A stretch of 6,287 bases of DNA from Deltaproteobacteria bacterium (GCA_019309815.1 JAFDFO010000125.1:1-6287); one strand, 5' to 3'. Numbered from the stretch's first letter, positions 1 through 6,228 are shown. Program-made: numbers and translations. The notes: generated from the letters alone by a model not told the origin.

Positions 1-2
1 TG

Positions 3-86
3 AAGATGGGCAGCGGGGCTGCAACCGTGCACACCTGTGATCTTTCCACGGATTATGTAAAGATCAACGCTGACTACCGGTCATAG
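3..86 (+). CDS. argJ: ArgJ C-terminal end (partial, 5' part outside window)
   Basis: The reading frame is open from the left edge to a TAG at 84-86 and gives 27 residues. They end in CDLSTDYVKINADYRS, preceded by a Gly-Ser-Gly-Ala-Ala-Thr stretch. The pattern 'CDL(S/T)xDYVxINAxYR(S/T)' at the extreme C-terminus is characteristic of the bifunctional glutamate N-acetyltransferase / ornithine acetyltransferase family, which makes N-acetylglutamate and releases ornithine in the cyclic arginine pathway. The mature enzyme is cut by itself into alpha and beta chains; this piece would be the tail of the beta chain. Only the tail is visible, so the catalytic Thr cannot be checked. The next gene on the same strand starts 151 bp downstream, with no obvious terminator between, so read-through into the kinase is possible but unproven. 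Confidence 0.85.
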   Translation, partial: KMGSGAATVHTCDLSTDYVKINADYRS

Positions 87-223
87 GAGAGATTTGGGAC
101 TCGGCAAGACGAACACGTGCTTGGTTTCTCACTTTCAAGGGGCCATTGCTATCATTCCCACGGTCTGGACATGAAGGCCAGTCTATTCTAAAGGATTAGG
201 TACCGGGTTGCGAACACGGACAG

Positions 224-230
224 AAAAGGG
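224..230 (+). promoter_or_regulatory. Shine-Dalgarno site that decides the kinase start
   Basis: The purine run AAAAGGG lies 7 nt before the ATG at 238. The longer reading from a TTG at 208 has only a weaker AGG-type site and would add ten polar residues ahead of the Rossmann-like first strand. The ATG places that strand at residues 8-12, which is normal for such a fold, so 238 is preferred. Confidence 0.6.
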
Positions 231-237
231 TCAAATC

Positions 238-2490
238 ATGCATGCGTCTAAAACTCTGAACGTAGGCATTGTGGGCGGTGGTCGCGGGTGTAAGGCGGTT
301 ATGGACATGATCCTGACCGAAAAGCTCAAACGACTCCGCATGAAGGTTGTCGGGGTGGCAGATAATAATCAGGATGCCGTTGGTTACGTCGACGCTGAAA
401 AAAGGGGGATATTTACTACAACAGACCACCGGGATCTATACAAGCTCAAGGGACTCCACATGATCATTGAGCTAACGGGAGTAGAAGCGGTTGCCAATGA
501 GGTTGCCCGAACCAAACCGGACCATGTCCGATTCATGGACCATGTTGCCGCACGTGTTTTCTGGGAAATTTTTCAGATTGAAGAAGAAAAGATTGCCCAC
601 CGAAAACGTGCAGAAGAGGCTGTCAGAGAGACCAATGTTCGTTTGAACACACTCATCCAGGCGATCCCGGATGTGGTGTATTTCAAGGATGCCAAGCGTC
701 GGAATCAGGTGGTCAATCGGGCCTTTCGGAAACTGTTCGGTTTGAGGCAATCAGAGATCATAGGGAAAACCGATGATGCATTATTGCCCCCAGGCTGGGC
801 TGAGGCTTGCCGGAAGAGCGACGAAGAAGTGCTGAAACGTGGAAGGACACTCCATATTGAAGAGAAAACCACCTCCGAGGAGGGAGTGGAAACTTTTTTC
901 GATACTGTCAAGAAGCCACTTCGTGACAAGAAGGGAAAGGTGGTAGGGCTGGTTGGCGTGAGTCGCAACATCACCCAGCGCAAGCAGGCAGAGAAAGCTG
1001 CGCTGGAGTCCGAAAGAAGGTATCGCCTTGTAGTAGACAATGCCAACGATTCGATCTTTATCGTACAGGATGGAGTCATTAAGTTTCCCAATCCGGCAAC
1101 CTCCCAAATTACAGGATATTCTCTGGAAGATATGGTCGGTATGCCTTTTGTCGATTTCGTCACTCAGGAAGACAGAGACATGGTCGTTGAAAGGCATATA
1201 AAAAGGCTCCGTGGCGAGGACGTACCAACTACCTACTCTTTCAGGACCATCAACAATAAGGGTGAACAAGTGTGGGTTGAGGTGAACGCAGTGCTTATCA
1301 CGTGGGAAGGAGGGCCGGCCGTCCTATGTTTCATCAGAGACATCACACCTCAGAAGAAGCTTGAAGCCCAACTCCAATATGCCCACAAGATGGAGGCTGT
1401 TGGCACCCTTGCTGGTGGCGTCGCCCACGACTTCAACAACCTTCTCATGGGTATCCAGGGGAATGTGTCCCTCATGCTGATGGAAGTGGATGGAACTCAC
1501 GCCCACTATGAGCGGCTAAAGAGCATCGAGAAGCAGATACAGAGCGGCGCCAGGCTGACGGCCCACCTTCTCGGATATGCCAGGAAGGGAAAATATGAGA
1601 TTGCACCCATCGACTTGAACCACCTGGTGGAAGAGACATCTCACACGTTTGGCAGGATGAAGAAAGAGATTACCGTTCATCAGGACCTTGCTAAGAACCT
1701 GTTTGCCATAGAGGCGGATGCCGGACAGATCGAGCAGGTGCTGCTGAATCTCTACGTAAATGCTGCAGATGCCATGCCCGGCGGCGGAGCTCTAACCTTG
1801 AAGACCAGGAATGTTACCCATAAGGGCATGAAGGGTAAGCTCTATGCACCAAGGCCGGGCAAGTATGTGTTGTTGACTGTAACCGACACGGGCACAGGTA
1901 TGTATAAAAGGACGATGGAGCGCATATTTGATCCTTTCTTCACTACCAAAGAGATGGGTCGGGGCACAGGCCTTGGCCTGGCTTCTGCGTATGGCGTCAT
2001 AAAGAGTCACGCCGGATATATTGACGTCGGTTCCAAGAAGGGCCGGGGGACTACCTTCAGCATCTATCTGCCCGCATCAGGGAAAAAGGTGGAGAGGGTT
2101 GCCGGGAGTGCTGAGCGACTTATTGCAGGAACAGGAACGGTCCTTCTGGTTGACGATGAGGAGACAATCATGGAGGTGGGTAAGGAACTCTTGGAGTTGA
2201 TCGGCTACCGAGTACTAATAGCCAGAGACGGAAAAGAGGCTGTCAAGATCTACAGGAAGCACCAGGACGCTATAGATGTTGTGGTCTTGGACATGGTCAT
2301 GCCTGGAATGGGTGGAGGTGAAGCCTACGACCGTATGAAGAAGATCAACCCGGACGTAAAGGTCTTGCTTTCGAGCGGTTTTAGCATTGATGGCGAGGCT
2401 AGCGACATATTGGATCGGGGTTGTAACGGTTTTATCCAAAAACCTTTCACCGTGAGAGAGCTATCCAGAGCAATGGAAAAGGTTCTATAG
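238..2490 (+). CDS. Hybrid sensor histidine kinase: Rossmann-like, PAS, PAS, HisKA, HATPase, REC
   Basis: A 750-residue cytosolic hybrid kinase with no signal peptide or membrane segment. Residues 1-105 look like a nucleotide-binding Rossmann fold: strand LNVGIV, glycine loop GGGRG (13-17), second strand ending in an acid (VVGVAD, Asp42), and a later strand MIIELTG. A charged helical linker (about 106-135) leads to PAS1 (136-250) and PAS2 (262-375). The HisKA H-box GGVAHDFNN has phospho-acceptor His397. The ATPase shows the N-box with Asn508, G1 DTGTGM (550-555), IFDPFFTTK, and G2 GRGTGLGL (574-581). The C-terminal receiver (about 633-750) has Asp639/Asp640, phospho-acceptor Asp685, Ser712/713 and Lys735, so all catalytic residues are present. 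The family autophosphorylates on His and passes phosphate to Asp. The H-box is of the HDFNN (NtrB-like) type. There is no output domain and no adjacent response regulator, so the target is unknown. The ligand of the Rossmann-like part is inference. Confidence 0.93.
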   Translation: MHASKTLNVGIVGGGRGCKAVMDMILTEKLKRLRMKVVGVADNNQDAVGYVDAEKRGIFTTTDHRDLYKLKGLHMIIELTGVEAVANEVARTKPDHVRFMDHVAARVFWEIFQIEEEKIAHRKRAEEAVRETNVRLNTLIQAIPDVVYFKDAKRRNQVVNRAFRKLFGLRQSEIIGKTDDALLPPGWAEACRKSDEEVLKRGRTLHIEEKTTSEEGVETFFDTVKKPLRDKKGKVVGLVGVSRNITQRKQAEKAALESERRYRLVVDNANDSIFIVQDGVIKFPNPATSQITGYSLEDMVGMPFVDFVTQEDRDMVVERHIKRLRGEDVPTTYSFRTINNKGEQVWVEVNAVLITWEGGPAVLCFIRDITPQKKLEAQLQYAHKMEAVGTLAGGVAHDFNNLLMGIQGNVSLMLMEVDGTHAHYERLKSIEKQIQSGARLTAHLLGYARKGKYEIAPIDLNHLVEETSHTFGRMKKEITVHQDLAKNLFAIEADAGQIEQVLLNLYVNAADAMPGGGALTLKTRNVTHKGMKGKLYAPRPGKYVLLTVTDTGTGMYKRTMERIFDPFFTTKEMGRGTGLGLASAYGVIKSHAGYIDVGSKKGRGTTFSIYLPASGKKVERVAGSAERLIAGTGTVLLVDDEETIMEVGKELLELIGYRVLIARDGKEAVKIYRKHQDAIDVVVLDMVMPGMGGGEAYDRMKKINPDVKVLLSSGFSIDGEASDILDRGCNGFIQKPFTVRELSRAMEKVL

Positions 2491-2618
2491 AAGGATAGGC
2501 TTGACCTGTAATCAGAGATGCCACATTGTTAGCGAGGTAGGATTTTGGGCGCCCTTCAGTGAACGGAGGTGGAACGATAGCATTCTGACAGCGGAACATC
2601 AAGCAAGCACGATTGGTC
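2491..2618. other. Convergent intergenic gap without a clear terminator
   Basis: This 128-bp gap lies between the stop of the kinase (+) and the stop of the second CNNM gene (-). I looked for a bidirectional terminator. It contains only an 8-bp loopless palindrome GGGCGCCC near 2548, with a short TTTT on its left side, which on the minus strand reads as AAAA after the palindrome. No GC stem followed by a T run is visible for either gene. Short ORFs crossing the gap are not convincing. Confidence 0.5.
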
Positions 2619-3875
2619 TTAAGCGTCAAACTCGTCTTCCGGCAGTTTCTCAGGTTCCTTCCAGGACACCTCTATCATCCTGACACCGTACCGGTCAGCC
2701 TCCACCACATGTACCGTCAGATTCCCGTCGGTAAACGTTTCTCCTTTCCGTGGAATCCGACCCAGGTGATGGAGTACATATCCGCCTACGGTCTCGAATC
2801 CAGCCTTTGGAATCGTGAGGCCAGTTTCATCGTTTAGGTCGTCGATATCGGTTCTGGCGCTGACTCGGAAGCGTCCCGGTCCCTCTTTCAGGATCTCGGG
2901 CGTAGCATCTTCATGTTCATCAGCAAGCTCTCCGAATATCTCTTCGATGATGTCTTCAAGCGTAACAATTCCAATGCATGCGCCAAACTCGTTTACCACA
3001 ACAGCCAGACTCTCGCGTGCCCGTTGCATCTCTACGAAGAGCTTGTCGATACCTTTTGTATCAGGGACGAGGCGGGCCGGCCGCACATAGGGACGAATGA
3101 AAGTCTTCCTTTGCTTGTCGTATAGCACATCATAAACGTTTACCAGGCCTACGATCTGATCAACCCGTTCCCGGTAAACAGGGATACGGGTATGTCTCTG
3201 GACGCGGGCAAGTGAAATCAATTCCTCGCTGCGCGCTGTCTCGAGAAGAAGTGCAACTTCAGGGATGGGAACCATTACCTCGCGAACAACCGTGGTGGCG
3301 TAGTCAAGTGTTGATTCCAGCATTTCCTGCTCGTGTTGCTCAAGCCCACCCCTCTCAGCCGATTCCTGGAGGACAAGTTTAATTTCCTCACGGGATGTGT
3401 AAAGACTCTTGGGGCGGGTTCCGAAAATACGGAAGACAAAGTGGGTGATAACCGCTATCGGATAAGTAATCGGTGCCAGAATCCACGACAGAGCCTTCCA
3501 GGTGGCAGAAGATTCGACCAGCATTCTATCAGCATGGTGCCGGAAATAAGCCTTTGGGACGATCTCACTGACTACCAGAAGCACACAAGTCATCACCACT
3601 ATAGCTGTGATGGCTCCCAGTGAACCGACCCATCGCTGGAAAGCAACCGTGGCAATAGCCCCGGCAGAGATATTGCAAACATTCGTTACTATGAGCGTGA
3701 CAGCAAGAATCCGATCCCTTTGGGCAAGGAGTCCCAACGCAAGCCTCGCACGCCGCACCCTTTCAGATGCCATATGCTGAAGGCGTGTCTGGCTCGCTGA
3801 AACGAGGGCCGTTTCTGACCCTGAGCCAAAGGCCGATCCTATGACGCATAGAAGAAGCATGACAAGATCAAGCAT
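2619..3875 (-). CDS. CNNM/CorC-family membrane protein, second of tandem pair
   Basis: A 418-residue DUF21 (CNNM) protein with a CBS pair and a CorC_HlyC domain, the layout of bacterial Mg2+/divalent-cation exporters often annotated as 'hemolysin family'. Hydrophobic helices lie at about 3-26, 55-80, 86-108 and 125-150. DUF21 motifs are SGSETA (18-23), TNVCN with Asn68, and SEIVPK (103-108). The CBS pair runs from about 199 to 320; the second CBS has GIVTLED (302-308), fitting an adenine-nucleotide site, while the first has GLVNVYD with Asn in place of the usual Thr/Ser. The CorC_HlyC domain covers about 333-405. The ATG overlaps the upstream gene by 8 bp (ATGCTTGA), which implies translational coupling. 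A GGGGAGG lies about 12 nt before the ATG, rather far for a standard site. Compared with its neighbour the protein is diverged: Ser103 replaces the usual Gly of GEIIPK, and the GN of the second helix is VT. The substrate and direction of transport are inference from the family. Confidence 0.9.
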   Translation of the reverse strand: MLDLVMLLLCVIGSAFGSGSETALVSASQTRLQHMASERVRRARLALGLLAQRDRILAVTLIVTNVCNISAGAIATVAFQRWVGSLGAITAIVVMTCVLLVVSEIVPKAYFRHHADRMLVESSATWKALSWILAPITYPIAVITHFVFRIFGTRPKSLYTSREEIKLVLQESAERGGLEQHEQEMLESTLDYATTVVREVMVPIPEVALLLETARSEELISLARVQRHTRIPVYRERVDQIVGLVNVYDVLYDKQRKTFIRPYVRPARLVPDTKGIDKLFVEMQRARESLAVVVNEFGACIGIVTLEDIIEEIFGELADEHEDATPEILKEGPGRFRVSARTDIDDLNDETGLTIPKAGFETVGGYVLHHLGRIPRKGETFTDGNLTVHVVEADRYGVRMIEVSWKEPEKLPEDEFDA

Positions 3876-5157
3876 CGTCAGCTACTGCCTCCCCATTGAG
3901 CCTTTCTACTCTGCAGCTTACAATTCGTCCCCGCGTAGATTGTAAGACAGTAAAACGCACACCATTTCGTTCAATGGTCTGTCCCGGGGCCGGGATCTCT
4001 TCGAACTCCCCACAAAGATAACCGTTCAACGTTACCGATTCCCCCTCGGGAAGGTTCAATTCACACACTTCATTCACATTCTCTATAGGAGCCCGACAGA
4101 ACACAATCCACTCACCGGGGGCGACCCGCCGAATGAGCTCCTCAGCCTTCTCATACTCGTCATAGATCTCACCAACAATCTCCTCTACGAGATCCTCCAT
4201 GGTCACAATACCGGAGGTGACGCCATACTCATTGACGATTACGGCCATGTTGAGGAGATTTTGCTGCATGTGATGAAAAACCCGGTGGATCCGTGCATTT
4301 TCAGGAAAGATAGCCACCGGTTTTAGGAGTTCACGAAGCTCGAATTCGGTAGTGAGGAAAAACTCTTTGGTACTCACAAACCCGACGATGTGGTCGACGC
4401 TTTCCTCGTAGATCGGGATTCGAGAATGCCGCACTTCGATCATCACCTGCTCCAATGCCTCCCGGGAGATTTCCAGGGAGGCGGCTGCAAGATCCACGCG
4501 AGGCGTCATGACCTCTTCAGCTGTGGTTTCCGAAAAGCGCATGATGTTCCGCGCAATGCGCCGTTCCTCGGCTGTGATTGTCTTCTTCCGACTCGCTTCT
4601 TCGAACAGCACTTCCACTTCCGATGAACTGAGTGCTCGGCTGGCTTCCTCGGGGACTCTGAGTATCTTCAATATCCAACGGGCCGAGCGGTCAAACACCC
4701 AGACCACAGGGCTAGCGATCTTTCCAAAGAACAGTACGGGCTTGATCGCAGCACGCGACAAAGGCATGGCCTGATTCACGGCAATTGTCTTCGGAATAAT
4801 CTCACCAACAAAAAGGACCAGAAGTGAGTCCACGACAATGGCTGCTGCAAGACTGTGAGTTTGAATGAGCCTCTGGAAAAGAAGTGTTGCTGCAGCGGAA
4901 GTGGCTACATTGACCAGAGTGTTCCCAAAAAGGATTGTTGAAAGGAGCTCACGAGGTCGCTGCAACGCTCTCGTAATGAGCCGAGAACGGACTGACCCGT
5001 CCTCCTTGAGGCGCCTTCGCTCGATGCGATTCAAGGAGAAGAGCGCTGTCTCCGTTCCAGAGAAGCAGCCGGAACAGATAAGTAGAAAGAGGAGGAGTAT
5101 GAGAAGAAGTATTGACGACGGATCGTCCAATAGGATCTCCAGATTGTGGTAGGTCAC
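3868..5157 (-). CDS. CNNM/CorC-family membrane protein, first of tandem pair
   Basis: A 429-residue protein of the CNNM/CorC family, inner-membrane proteins linked to Mg2+ export and resistance. Helices lie at about 15-40, 71-97, 103-128 and 135-165. DUF21 motifs are canonical: SGTETA (33-38), GNTLVN (78-83) and GEIIPK (118-123). In known family structures, Ser, Asn and Glu of these motifs hold the bound metal. A cytosolic CBS pair starts at VMTPRVD (216-222); the second CBS has GIVTMED (316-322), fitting nucleotide binding, and the first has GFVSTKE. The CorC_HlyC domain is at about 348-418. The start is uncertain: the GTG at 5157 has only a weak GGGG upstream, while an in-frame TTG at 5130 (Leu10) has GGAG 6 nt before it and would give 420 residues with the first helix intact. 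The gene overlaps the next CNNM gene by 8 bp, so the two are expected on one transcript and may form a heteromer. Confidence 0.9.
   Translation of the reverse strand: MTYHNLEILLDDPSSILLLILLLFLLICSGCFSGTETALFSLNRIERRRLKEDGSVRSRLITRALQRPRELLSTILFGNTLVNVATSAAATLLFQRLIQTHSLAAAIVVDSLLVLFVGEIIPKTIAVNQAMPLSRAAIKPVLFFGKIASPVVWVFDRSARWILKILRVPEEASRALSSSEVEVLFEEASRKKTITAEERRIARNIMRFSETTAEEVMTPRVDLAAASLEISREALEQVMIEVRHSRIPIYEESVDHIVGFVSTKEFFLTTEFELRELLKPVAIFPENARIHRVFHHMQQNLLNMAVIVNEYGVTSGIVTMEDLVEEIVGEIYDEYEKAEELIRRVAPGEWIVFCRAPIENVNEVCELNLPEGESVTLNGYLCGEFEEIPAPGQTIERNGVRFTVLQSTRGRIVSCRVERLNGEAVADDA
5128..5140 (-). promoter_or_regulatory. Alternative start (GGAG + TTG) of the first CNNM gene
   Basis: Read on the minus strand, GGAG at 5140-5137 is followed after 6 nt by TTG at 5130-5128, in frame with the CNNM protein. 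This is a better Shine-Dalgarno geometry than the one ahead of the upstream GTG at 5157. The nine residues lost are polar and precede the first membrane helix, so the fold does not decide between the two. Confidence 0.35.
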
Positions 5158-5189
5158 GCAAGCCCCAGGGGATGCCCGGGAGAGGCACT

Positions 5190-5227
5190 GAAAAACAAAT
5201 CTCCGGAAGTCAGGCCATCCCGGAGAT
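5190..5227 (-). terminator. Intrinsic terminator after usp
   Basis: On the minus strand, ATCTCCGG (5227-5220) pairs perfectly with CCGGAGAT (5206-5199) across a 13-nt loop, and the stem is followed directly by TTGTTTTT (5198-5191). This is a typical rho-independent terminator, 25 bp past the usp stop. It lies 33 bp before the GTG of the CNNM pair, so it should separate the stress gene from the CNNM operon. It could also act as an attenuator in a CNNM leader. Confidence 0.8.
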
Positions 5228-5256
5228 GTTTAGGGAGAAGACAATTGCTTTTTCAA
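5227..5256 (-). promoter_or_regulatory. Weak promoter candidate for the CNNM pair
   Basis: On the minus strand a TTGAAA (5256-5251) stands 18 bp before TAAACA (5232-5227). The -35 matches sigma-70 reasonably and the -10 poorly. If used, transcription would start inside the usp terminator hairpin. No better promoter was seen between usp and the CNNM genes. Confidence 0.2.
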
Positions 5257-5726
5257 TCTACGACTATTACAGATACTTTCTTTACAAGCTGAACCACTTT
5301 ACTGGAAACGCTCCCAAACAGGAATTCCCTGACAGCCGACAAACCCCTCCTGCCCACTACGAGGGTGTCATACTTTCCCATCCGAGCCTCTTTCAGGATG
5401 TCCCTTGCTATTCCAGCCTTCTTCTTCCGTATCTTAATTGTCACGTTCTTAGAAGGAAAACCGGCTTCGACCAAGACGGTCTTCGCCTTCTCCATGAATT
5501 CTTTCACATGATCTTTCTTGGTGTCTTCTATGGCACAAAATGCCTTTCTGTTCTGGTTGAACAGAGGTGTGAGTGCGGGGCTGTCCAGACCACATGCCGC
5601 AGTAGAATCGGGCAAGACACTAAACAGTGTGACCTTTCCGGTTGGCTGAATACCATTTGCCACATACTTGACTGCTTTCATCGAGTTCTTTGATTCGTCA
5701 ACTGCTACCAGGATCTTCTTTGCCAT
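5253..5726 (-). CDS. Universal stress protein, UspA family, ATP-binding type
   Basis: A 157-residue single-domain Usp, the usual length for the family. The N-terminal strand ILVAVDES carries Asp10, which contacts the adenine-nucleotide in ATP-binding members. The C-terminal ATP loop is intact: VVGRRG (123-128), then nine residues, then Gly138-Ser139, fitting the G-xx-G-x9-G-(S/T) rule, followed by SSKVVQLVKKVSVIVVD. These proteins are cytosolic dimers that bind ATP and support survival under stress, starvation or anaerobiosis; the specific role here cannot be read from sequence. The ATG has a strong AGGAG 7 nt upstream. A sigma-70-like promoter lies about 60 bp upstream and an intrinsic terminator just downstream, so the gene is probably transcribed alone. 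Insertions relative to minimal Usp proteins fall at residues 40-70, the variable region of the fold. Confidence 0.95.
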   Translation of the reverse strand: MAKKILVAVDESKNSMKAVKYVANGIQPTGKVTLFSVLPDSTAACGLDSPALTPLFNQNRKAFCAIEDTKKDHVKEFMEKAKTVLVEAGFPSKNVTIKIRKKKAGIARDILKEARMGKYDTLVVGRRGLSAVREFLFGSVSSKVVQLVKKVSVIVVD

Positions 5727-5784
5727 TTGCCTTCTCCTTTCATCAAACCGTTACCAAGAAGAATCTCCCATGCCACTTCTTGTG

Positions 5785-5814
5785 TCTTTACCAGACATAT
5801 CAGTTAAATGTCAA
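5785..5814 (-). promoter_or_regulatory. Sigma-70-like promoter of usp
   Basis: On the minus strand a perfect -35 TTGACA (5814-5809) is followed after 18 bp by TAAAGA (5790-5785), a moderate -10. Transcription would begin near 5777, leaving a leader of about 50 nt before the usp ATG. A second TTGACA (5848-5843) lies 34 bp further upstream within the repeated ACTTGACA, but has no acceptable -10. Confidence 0.5.
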
Positions 5815-5820
5815 GTCTGG
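5791..5820. repeat. Inverted repeat CCAGAC-N18-GTCTGG over the usp promoter
   Basis: Perfect 6-bp arms at 5791-5796 and 5815-5820 flank the -35 element and spacer of the usp promoter candidate. The arm centres are 24 bp apart, somewhat over two helical turns, a geometry that would allow a dimeric regulator to bind one face. The arms are short and chance occurrence is possible. Confidence 0.35.
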
Positions 5821-5868
5821 ACGGAAACCCTGATCCACCGTCTGTCAAGTTTGCCGGAGATTCGCGGC

Positions 5869-5909
5869 GGTGGGTGCGCCGACGTACTAAGGTACTTCAA
5901 GTGCCCACC
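5869..5909. repeat. Imperfect inverted repeat (nested hairpin)
   Basis: GGTGGGTGC (5869-5877) pairs with GTGCCCACC (5901-5909) over 9 positions, counting two G-U pairs on the plus-strand RNA. Inside lies a second small hairpin GTAC-TAAG-GTAC (5884-5895). No T run follows on either strand, so it is not a standard terminator. It lies about 55-95 bp upstream of the usp -35. Confidence 0.45.
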
Positions 5910-5959
5910 AACAAAGAAGATCCGGTGAAATCGGCAGACCTGAAGGGCCATACTGTTTT

Positions 5960-5976
5960 GGCGCAGCAGTTGCGCC
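5960..5976. repeat. Small perfect hairpin
   Basis: GGCGCA (5960-5965) and TGCGCC (5971-5976) form a 6-bp GC-rich stem with a 5-nt loop. TTTT precedes it on the plus strand; read on the minus strand this becomes AAAA after the stem. It is therefore not a terminator in either direction. Confidence 0.45.
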
Positions 5977-6021
5977 TGACGGCTTGAAAAGAGGCACTAT
6001 GTGTCAAGGCGTTAGCCGCAA

Positions 6022-6134
6022 AAAACGAAGGAAAGAATAGCCTATCAACTAACTCGGCAAGGTGACAGATTTCGACGGCCCTGCTCTGAGATAACCCGTT
6101 GCAATGGTATTGATTATTGTTGGTCCTTCGTTTT
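6022..6134. repeat. 11-bp inverted repeat around a 91-bp interior
   Basis: AAAACGAAGGA (6022-6032) is repeated as its exact reverse complement TCCTTCGTTTT (6124-6134). On the minus-strand RNA the pairing extends to about 13 bp with one G-U pair, and the distal arm ends in six U. It could close a structured RNA or mark the ends of a small repeat element. Function is unknown. Confidence 0.45.
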
Positions 6135-6228
6135 CTTGGCGGTGGATTTGGGGAACTTCCAATTCTGGCCCATACGGTCGTCTGGAAACAGGGTGTGTCC
6201 TATGCGTATTGTCCTGTAACTCTTCCAT
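6049..6228 (-). CDS. Doubtful 59-residue ORF
   Basis: ATG at 6228, preceded directly by an in-frame TAA, runs to TAG at 6051-6049. The product is polar and rich in Pro, Arg and Thr, with no membrane segment, signal peptide or known motif. There is no good Shine-Dalgarno site (only GGAAC about 6 nt before the ATG). Another minus-strand frame (6199-5897) is open for 100 codons over the same DNA but has no plausible early start. Open frames in two registers suggest the sequence is noncoding or a decayed gene. I do not recognise a family. Confidence 0.15.
   Translation of the reverse strand: MEELQDNTHRTHPVSRRPYGPELEVPQIHRQENEGPTIINTIATGYLRAGPSKSVTLPS

Noticed and set aside
87..207. Promoter (TGGACA near 166) or terminator between argJ and the kinase
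   Set aside because: The -35-like element has no good -10 at correct spacing, and the only hairpins seen have 4-bp stems without a T run.
208..237. TTG at 208 as the kinase start, adding ten residues
   Set aside because: The ATG at 238 has the better ribosome site and places the first Rossmann strand near the N-terminus; the added residues are polar and unremarkable.
1398..1413. TGGCAC...TTGCT resembling a sigma-54 promoter inside the kinase
   Set aside because: The spacing between the two elements is 2 bp instead of 5, and the bases encode the conserved H-box region.
2447..2629. 60-codon minus-strand ORF, and plus-strand ORFs at 2501-2837, around the convergent gap
   Set aside because: They overlap the ends of two solid genes, lack good start signals and show no family resemblance.
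5112..5693. 193-codon plus-strand ORF opposite usp
   Set aside because: It is the antisense shadow of a clear UspA gene; its translation has no recognisable motif and its composition follows the complement of usp codons.
5760..5775. Minus-strand TGGCAT-N5-ATTCT as a sigma-54 promoter of usp
   Set aside because: The essential G of the -12 GC is missing; the TTGACA promoter upstream is a better candidate.
5668..5928. 86-codon plus-strand ORF across the usp start and promoter
   Set aside because: It covers the usp ribosome site, promoter and an inverted repeat, has no ribosome site of its own and no recognisable motif.
6008..6020. GGCGTTAGCC resembling an integron attC end
   Set aside because: It does not fit GTTRRRY, and no matching partner core site was found at the expected distance; there is no integrase.
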